Shown here piece by piece: positions 11,438 through 20,400 of a DNA stretch of 64,000 nucleotides. The position numbers were made by a program, and so were the translations under genes. The notes under the pieces were generated by a model. That model had not been told where the DNA came from, ran no database searches, and saw only the letters and a list, made by a program, of their open reading frames with translations. The stretch is from Paraspadella gotoi (taxonomy: Eukaryota > Chaetognatha), in the NCBI GenBank assembly GCA_051294375.1, contig CM119263.1, forward strand, positions 16,346,532-16,410,531. The letters are read 5' to 3'. Each line of letters opens with the position of its first letter. Within the stretch, counting starts at the first letter, position 1.

Positions 11438-14400
11438 GCTTTATACGTATATACCGTAGTCAGGGGCGGCGAGAGAAATGGCCCCCCTGGCAGGGGCCCT
11501 GCTCTCCGACTTTCTGCTTTGAGAATTGCTCCAATGCTCAAACTTCTGCCTCCTCTTCTTTTTTTTTTTCTTTTTTTCTTCTTTCCTACTTTTTTCTCTC
11601 TTCTCAGGGCCATCCCGGGCCCCCCTGGGGCCCGGGCCCTCCGCCTGAGGTGAATGAAACCCCCCCTCTCGCCGACCCTGACCGTAGTTATACAGTTACG
11701 TTTCTCAACAGCCTAGCAGTTTTGGTTTTCTCTCCGTAGTTTTTTAAGGAGTGTTGTACCAATATGATAATGAATTTTTCTCACCTTTTCTGAATTTATA
11801 CTCGATCTCAAAACCGCGAGGCCTTTTCCGATTTTGTCCAAATCTCTCAGGCAGCGACGTGAATTCGACTCGCATTACATTGTTCGCCGACATCAACATG
11901 AGAGGTTGACCCGGGTATCTAAAACAATCGTGGTAAAATTGTACATTCACTGTTTAGTGTTCAGTATGAGAAAGGTTACAAACGTCGAATTTAGCAAAAA
12001 AAACTACTTTTTCCAATATTGTTCAGTAGTTACTTACAATATTAATTTAATTTGTACTACAATACAAATCGGCCAAACTAGGGATTGGTTAAAATCATTT
12101 CCACCTGTTTCTAATGATAAAAAAGTACAATTTTTGCTACATTTAAAATTATATCCATTTTTGTTCATTTTCACTTTCGTCTTATAATTTGAATGCCAAG
12201 GAAAGTTGATAAATTTATTTTACTTTAGAAATCCGTTATACCTTATCTTCTTCACCTCTGGGTTAATTTATTTCCTTAAATAATTTTTAGTTTGCTTATG
12301 AATTAATTTTAAAGTTAACAAGTCAAAAAGTTTTATTTTCAGTTTTTATCATAATTTGTTAAACGAAAATTGTTCAAATTGGTTTAAATTAACAGAAAAT
12401 ATAACCTATTGAATAAGTTTTTAATACTTACAGAATTATCAAAAAAACCTGTTTCGTTGAGCCACAAAAAATTTTTAAAGACGGCTATTAATTTAAGACT
12501 TTTTGTGACTTGCATTTATTTTTAATAAAGAGAATATTTTCAACTCATTTATTAGTTTTAAAAGATGATATACATACTGACGTTGATTAATAAAAAAAAA
12601 CCGCGTCCTTTTAAACCAATAGAAAGCGTCAGGACTTGTTTTTTCTCAGAATCAACAGGTTTTGCCGAATGATTTGTCGATTACTCATTAATTTATTCAT
12701 CTTTGTTATTTCAAATGTTAGATTAAGTTTTTCCAAATTTATCTTTGTTGTACATTATCAAAAATGTAACTATTTTTTTCTCTCTCTCACATTTCACCAT
12801 TTCAATTTATCTTCTTCTTCTTCTCCTTACCTTCACCTGTCCTCACATCTGACCACTATCCTTAACTCAATTTTTGTAGAGAAATTTTGTTCCAAAACCA
12901 AACGCTGATGAAGACTCGAACCATAGAGTCCAAACATGTTTATTATTATTATATATAAAATCGTTGTTTTTTGCAATTTTTATCATAAAATTAATTTTAA
13001 AATAGATTGTTTTTAATATTTATTATTAAAATGCTATATTTGGCAGCAATTAAATAAATATTTTTATATAAAAGTAATGCAAATTTATTTCCAACCTTTT
13101 TATATGTTTAATTCTATTGTAATTTTGTTAATTCTATATTGTAAACACCGGTCAGAAAAAAAAGTGTCAGCAATACTAACCTTTGGAAATCACTTTTTCC
13201 CCAATTCCATTTTGAGACTCTGACTTTAAAGTCTTGCTATATTCTACTGCCTGAACCAATTCAAATTTTTCTTGCACCAATCAATAGCTCTTTAAAAGAG
13301 CTATACTTTTCATGTACATGGTGACCATTTTACAAGCGCCGTTAAAAAAATGCTGTCATTTTCAAACCAGTGGTTATTTCATTGATTTTAAAAATTGGTT
13401 GAGTAGAAAATATTAAAACTATTTATATGTTAAAATTTTATATTGATCAGTTAAGATATGCCTTGACAATGAGTGGAGAAAGTTGGCTTGTAAAATCGGG
13501 TTTCATTTTCCAACTAACTATTATTAAATTAAATTTTTTTCTCTTACTTTCAGTAAGTTTTATGAAGAAATTTGAAATAAAATAATATTAATATTATTAT
13601 TTTCTGAAAGCCTTTTCAAATCTAAAGAGAATGAGGTACTTACAAATACTGTAGTATAAAATTTAACCGGGCCAGCTTTAATTTAATTAGGATATTCAAA
13701 AACAAGACATCTTTCCATCTTTCTGGAGGGTAAATTTAAGATTTTTATCAAATTGTGATTGGTTATCTTAAATTTTTTTTCATGCTCTTTCATGATATTT
13801 ATATAAATAATAATATTTTTTGATATAATAATTTAAACAGGTCATATATTTTTTAAAAAATTTAAAATTTTAGATAATTCACTTTTAACTCTTTTAATTA
13901 AACCAAGGCTTGGTAGCTTAATTTTTATGTTAAAGCTTTTGTAAGTATGAAAATTTTCAAATTACTTGTTTCACTATTTTTTATTTTTTATTTTTATATT
14001 TTATGAAAGATTTACCATTTAATCTATATTCTTTAAATATATATATATTGCTTTCTTAAAAATTTTTTACTTATCATTATATCTAATAACTCATTTTGGG
14101 AATGGGAAGTCAGTGTTGTCTTCTGGAAATAGAGGGAGCATCTACACAACACAAGGTTAGATTACAATCTGTCCTAGTTTTCTAATAGATATCACACATC
14201 ATTCCTGTTAGAAAGTCATTAATGAAAAATCATAATATCTAATAGGCTGAACAGAAAGGGGTGGGAATGGATAATTTTTTGATGGGGGACCAAAGTTATA
14301 TATGATTTTTTTTTAAAAACTAATAGGGATAAGACTACAAAGTAGAATTGTATGTTCTGATAGGGATACATACTGGGGAAAGGTCTATAGGGGCACCTTT

Positions 14401-17400
14401 ATGTCATGAATATAATTTTAAAATACTTTAATGAAAATAAATTTTTTCCTTTATCCTAATTTTTAATTATTCTATTTCTGAATATATTTTATCTATTATG
14501 TTTATACAATGGGAAGGTCATCAGTTGGGAACCTATACCCTTCATGGATTTCGGCTCTTTAATCCCAATATCCAGGTATAGGCGAGCCATCACCAAATGG
14601 TGATCCTTCATTGTTGCTTATCCTATTTTTTAAAGATATATTTTTAATGTTTATCTTACACAGACCAAAGCCCTGGTATCACAGCATTATTAATTTTTAT
14701 ATATATTTTTATATATTATTCTCTTCATTTTTTAAAGGGCTTTCTGAAGATATTAATATTGCTAATATCTTAATAAATAGTTTGTTTAAAAAATGCTAAA
14801 AGTTGAAAAAAAAATTTAAAAACAGTGAGTTGGAAAATGAAACCCGAGTTTACAAGTTAACTTTCTCCACTCATTGTCAAAGCATATCTTAACTGATCAA
14901 TATAAAATTTGAATACATAAATAATTTTTATATTTTCTACTCAACTAATTTTTAAAATCAATGAAATAACCACTGGTTTGCAAATGACAGCGTTTTTTTA
15001 CCGGCGCTTGTAAAATTGTCACCATGTACATATATTTTTTTAAAATTAAAAAAGAATTAGTGGTGTATTTAAAGCTACCTAGTTGCTACTTTTTTTTGCG
15101 CCGCAGTGTGGGTTTATCTTTACAGATAAAAATAAATGCACCTTGGGTTTAAGTGGTCGGTGCCGCATATTTTGTGCAGCTCCACCTCGCGGCCGTTATT
15201 CTCTGAATAGAAAGCGACGTTGTCGATGTCGTGACAGTCGCTGGAGAGAGAAACGATGAAATTAACAACTGTACTTGGGTCAAAAAAGCGTCATATTATG
15301 GTTTTCCCCGAGAAATACGGAGACTCACAGTCCGTCGAGGAGCTCGTCCCCTGGGACAAAGAGATCCAAACTTTTCACGATCGCCTGTACGCGCTCTCCT
15401 TTGTTTGCCACCAGCCTGCCGAGGAGGCGAAAAAAAAGTTTATCAGGCTTAGTTAAACGATTTTAAATGAATAACTTTTTCTTCGTATGTCAACCAACCT
15501 TAGTGAACATCCTTCGCCCGGGACATACTGGTCGGGAAACTTCGGACTTCGCACGTATTTTAAAACTTTGAAGCCGTCCTGACTCGTTGTCACGGGGCAA
15601 TTTGACACTTATAATAAAGAAATAAATACCATGATGGAAAAAAAATTGTCGCGGTTTGGAAAAGTCGGTTAATTTTATTATATTTTTTTGACCGTTAAAT
15701 AAGTTTTAATAGGTTTTTTTCGTAATATGACCTTTTTTAGGACTGAATAAAAATATTATTTTTTAACAACATAAAATTATTTATTAAATACAATTACTTC
15801 CAAAAAATGTTGTCTCTAACTGTTTTTATATTTTTTTGATCAAAAGGATTATTCATATTATTATTAATATTATATCTCTGACATAATATTTTTTATCAGA
15901 TTTTAGGGTTTTGGTCTTTGGTAAGCAGGAAAAGGATTGATCCCTTATAAAGTAAACCAGGTTTGAGTAGTTGCTGCATAATAAGATGATGCATTGTTTT
16001 TCCTTTTAATAAAATCTTTGATTTTTTTAAAAACTTGTTTGATACTTTGTTTTGATAATATATCCAAAGGTAGATAAAAATGATAACTTTGTTGACAAAA
16101 AAATTACTCGGAGCTTTATAATTTTAATTGATACTTTATAATATAAAAAAAATATTCCAGAGCATTTATAGCATCAATATATTTTTAATATTTTTTTTTA
16201 ATTTATGAATTAAGATTTACCCCTAAATCTTTTCTAATGAAGATGATGCAACAACCATTTGACATAAGACTGAAAAAAGGTAGGGATTTTTTATAATAAT
16301 GGTTTAATTAAAAAAGTAATAAAAAATAACTGGAAATTAATATAAATAAAAAGTGTAGATATGAAAAAGATAAAAAAGAAAAAAACATTTTTTTGGACAA
16401 CTCATTTTCTTTTGCATGGAACTCTTATATTTTTTGTCGTACATTAATAAGATATAGCTTATATGAATTACAAGAGGCCAAAGTTTTTTTATATTTAAAT
16501 TTCGATTCTTGCCAAAAAATAGTTGGAAAGTAACCGCGACAATTTTTTTTTCCATCATGGTATAATGAAATTGATAGCGTGTACTCTTACGGGGTTTATG
16601 GTGGACAAATGAAGTTCTGACGAGTGACATAAAAAAATCTTTACTATACTTTAAATATTTAATAAATATAATTCATAAGTATATAATTAGTTGGAGAACT
16701 ACTGAACGTTTTTTGTGCATAAGTTTTATTTTGTGTTTAATTGACGAAAAAATATTATTTTAGGCATTTTCTTGATTGCCTTAAAAAAAAATTTTACATC
16801 ATGAAAAATCCCTATCCCTACCTTATTAATAGCGTATCTGAATTATCATAATATTTAGAAATTTTTTTGTAATAATTTTTATTTATTTTTTTATTTGTAA
16901 ATCTTAAGTTTTCTTTGTCCAATTAGAAAAAATACTGTCTTGAGCATGTTTTTGACAGTCTTGAATAATTATTTTATATCATAAGGATTCTCATTTAATT
17001 CTTCATTTAATGGTATAAATAAATTTCAATAATTTTGAGTAAATAATGAGTAATTAATTTATGATTTTTATCTCGCCAGATGGGCTAAAGCATTGTCACG
17101 CTTTTTTACCATTACAAATTATAAAAGTGTGTAACTATAGGAAGTTAAAAATTTAAATATAACTTTTATTAGCTTCATATTCTTAGTATTCTTACACTCA
17201 TTTGTTTGTTTTATTTACAAAAAATTTATATATATATAAATTAGTTCAACTTTCCAGCGGCTATCCAGTGGCTATCCAGTTCTTTTTTAGATATGTCTTT
17301 TTTTTTTTCTTTCGTTGCTAATTTGTTTAAAAATGAGTTCAGCTATGCAGCGGCTGACCAGTAGCTATCCAGCTTCTTTTTATTTTTTTTTTCTCTTTCT

Positions 17401-20400
17401 CTCTTTCATTCATACATACATGTTTTATTTATGATAAATTATTTATTGCGTTAATGGTTATCATCACATCAATTATTTGGTTATCATCGCATCAATTATT
17501 AATTATCATAGTATTAATATTTGGTTATCATTATATCAATAATTAGTTTTTATCACATCAATAATTAGTTATTGTCATATAAATAATTGGTTGTTATCGC
17601 AGCTATTAATTATTATTATATTTTTAAATTATTATTATATCAATCAATCAATTATTATATCAATAAATAAATTACTATTATATCAATCATTTATAATTAC
17701 TATTACTATTATTATTATATTATTCAATCAGTTACTATTATGTCAATCAATCAATTACATAAATTATTTAATTACTATTATATCAATTACTACTATTAAA
17801 TCAATCAATCAATTACTATTAAATCAATCAATTAATTATTATTATATCAATCAATTATTATTATATCAATCAATTATTATTATATCAATCAATTAATCAA
17901 TCAATTACTATACATCAATCAATCAATTACTATTATATAAATAATAATAAATAAAATTATTGTATTATTCATTTATTTTTTTCTCGGATTTTTCATTAAT
18001 TTTCTTTGATAGTAACGTCTGGCGAGATCACTATACTTTTAAAGATTCAGTTTTTTACAGAAGACGAAAATGGAAGACCATTAAAAAAGGGTTGTTTTAA
18101 AACTTTTACATAAGTAAATATAAAATAAATTAATTTTATGTAATTAAAATATAATAAACGTCCAGTACTTTGATATAAAATGAAAGAAGACAATTTAAAA
18201 AATATTCATCCAATGAGAAAGGGTACGCATTTTTTTGGTGTCACTCGCGAACGGACAAGGGGCGAGTCCGATTTATTAAAGTTGCAGGGTAAAAAATTGC
18301 TTTTGCAAGTATTATTACAATGATAAGATTAAAAAGCAAATTATTTATCAATACATTAATGATATTGCGAGAGGTACACAGTAGAAAATACTTGTACTTG
18401 AGGGAGGATAAAAATTTGCTAGGACTGGGCAGACGTCAATGAATAGTAATCATGCTAACTAAATAAATTGGGGTGAGTTAAAAAAAAAAATTTCATCGTA
18501 CTCGATTTTCGCGGATATTCACCAATTTTCGCTTGAGAAAATTGATCAGTGGTTGGAGTTTCCTCTGTAGGGTTTGAGTCAGTGTACCACAGAGTGTAGA
18601 TATCTGTAAGTGCAAGAAGCAAGGTTAAATTTAGGTTTAGGTCATAGAATTGAAAATCGTTTCACAGTAGAAAAAATGAGCTAATAATATTTCATAAGAC
18701 TTGCCGTAAGTGGGGAATACTTGGCTCGGTTTTGGCACCGTGAAGGTTGTCACTGGAAATTCGTCGTCAAAAGTATACATCGCGGCGAATCCCTGAATCA
18801 AAACGTACTTTGTGAGTTGCTTTCCTTCTGTGTTACAAACCAGAAACCTCAAAGACAAAGTGCTAAAATGATAAACGCTTTTCGACCATACTCTTCGTAT
18901 TCACTTGAGCATTTCCGTTGGTGTCGGTGAGAAACTCGACCGTCATGAAATTCGAAGTTGACCTTTGAAAAAAAAAAGGCTCGATAACTAAATTTGAATA
19001 GACTTACTAATTTTAATCTAGTTATTGAATAATCTCGTTGACAACCCACTTTACCTGAACTCGACCATGGATGCCCTCCCGCACAACTTGCCCAACTCTG
19101 GCGCGGAGATGGTGGATCCGTCATAGAGTACGAGCCTGTCCGCGCTTTTCCAGCAACTGCGGCAACTCGCGATGGTCGAGGGCAAGTTCAAGCAAATGGC
19201 GCGTGGATGGAAAGAAAGACGCCGAGTTTCAGCGCGAGTTGGGAGATAAGAGGCCAGAAAAGGGAAGAGAAAAAAAAGAGCGGAGGAACAGTTGGTGTGT
19301 CGGTTTTTGTTTGTCACTTTGAAAATCTGATTCTTTCTTCTCTTTAATAAAGATTTGTTACTCACTCGTCCTCCGTAGGCCGCCATCCGTTGAGCACTGT
19401 TTCCTTCAGAATTCGTTGTTGAATGCTGAAAGTGCAATAAAAAATTTACGTAAAAAGCAGTGAGAATTGTATAAAGTTTTATAATTTTTTTAAATGTAGT
19501 ACTAATTCGATAATATTTCTTAAATATTCGTTTTATTGCAGAAAAAAAAACATCTCCGTCGCACTCACCTTCCCTTAGAATTGAGGGTGACGCGCTGAAA
19601 AAGGATTCGGACCACCTGTCCCCGTTTGGCTTTGAAACTGTAAACGCACTGTATTCCGTTGGGGTAATTGTTGGGGTATTTGGGTGAGAAGAAATGCCCC
19701 GTGGTGGAGTCTTTTACGTCGAATTTGTACTGTGAAAAAGGGAAGGCAAGTTAACGAAATATCCATAGTTTTTGATTTCTCTGTCCGAATATGCCACCAC
19801 AAATCGTTAACCTGACATTGGTTAGGATTCGTCGGACCCTGCGACACGGCGCTTCCGAAGAATCCGTTTCGGGATGGCTTCATTCGAAGATATCCTGCAA
19901 GAATTTTTAGTCGGATCTGCTTATCGCTGATTCAGACTCAATAATTCACTTTGTCGGTACTTCGGTCCCACCCCAAAATCTTGTCGGTAAATAATTTTTA
20001 TCATATTAGAACATCAAATTATGATAAATTATGCCGAAAAAAAGAAATCCGTACGACCGGCCGTCCTTCAATTACTCGTGATTGGATGGATTGATTGGAA
20101 TGAAATTTTGTTTGGGTAGGAAAGTCTATTTTTACTTATATAGTTATATTTACTCATAATTATTATATTTATTAAAAATTGGATAAGATAAATGGAAATG
20201 AAATTTTGTTTGAGCGTAGGAAAGCACGTGATTAAGCTGGATATACATTTTTGATGGAATCGTAGAAGTGGAAAAGAGTTTAAATTAGAAGACCAAAAGG
20301 CACATTTATTGAATTTTTAAAAGTTTCTCTCTATCTCTCTCTGATCGATTGACCAAATTATGCCAGTTGACCAAATTATTCAAGCGACCAAATTATGCCA

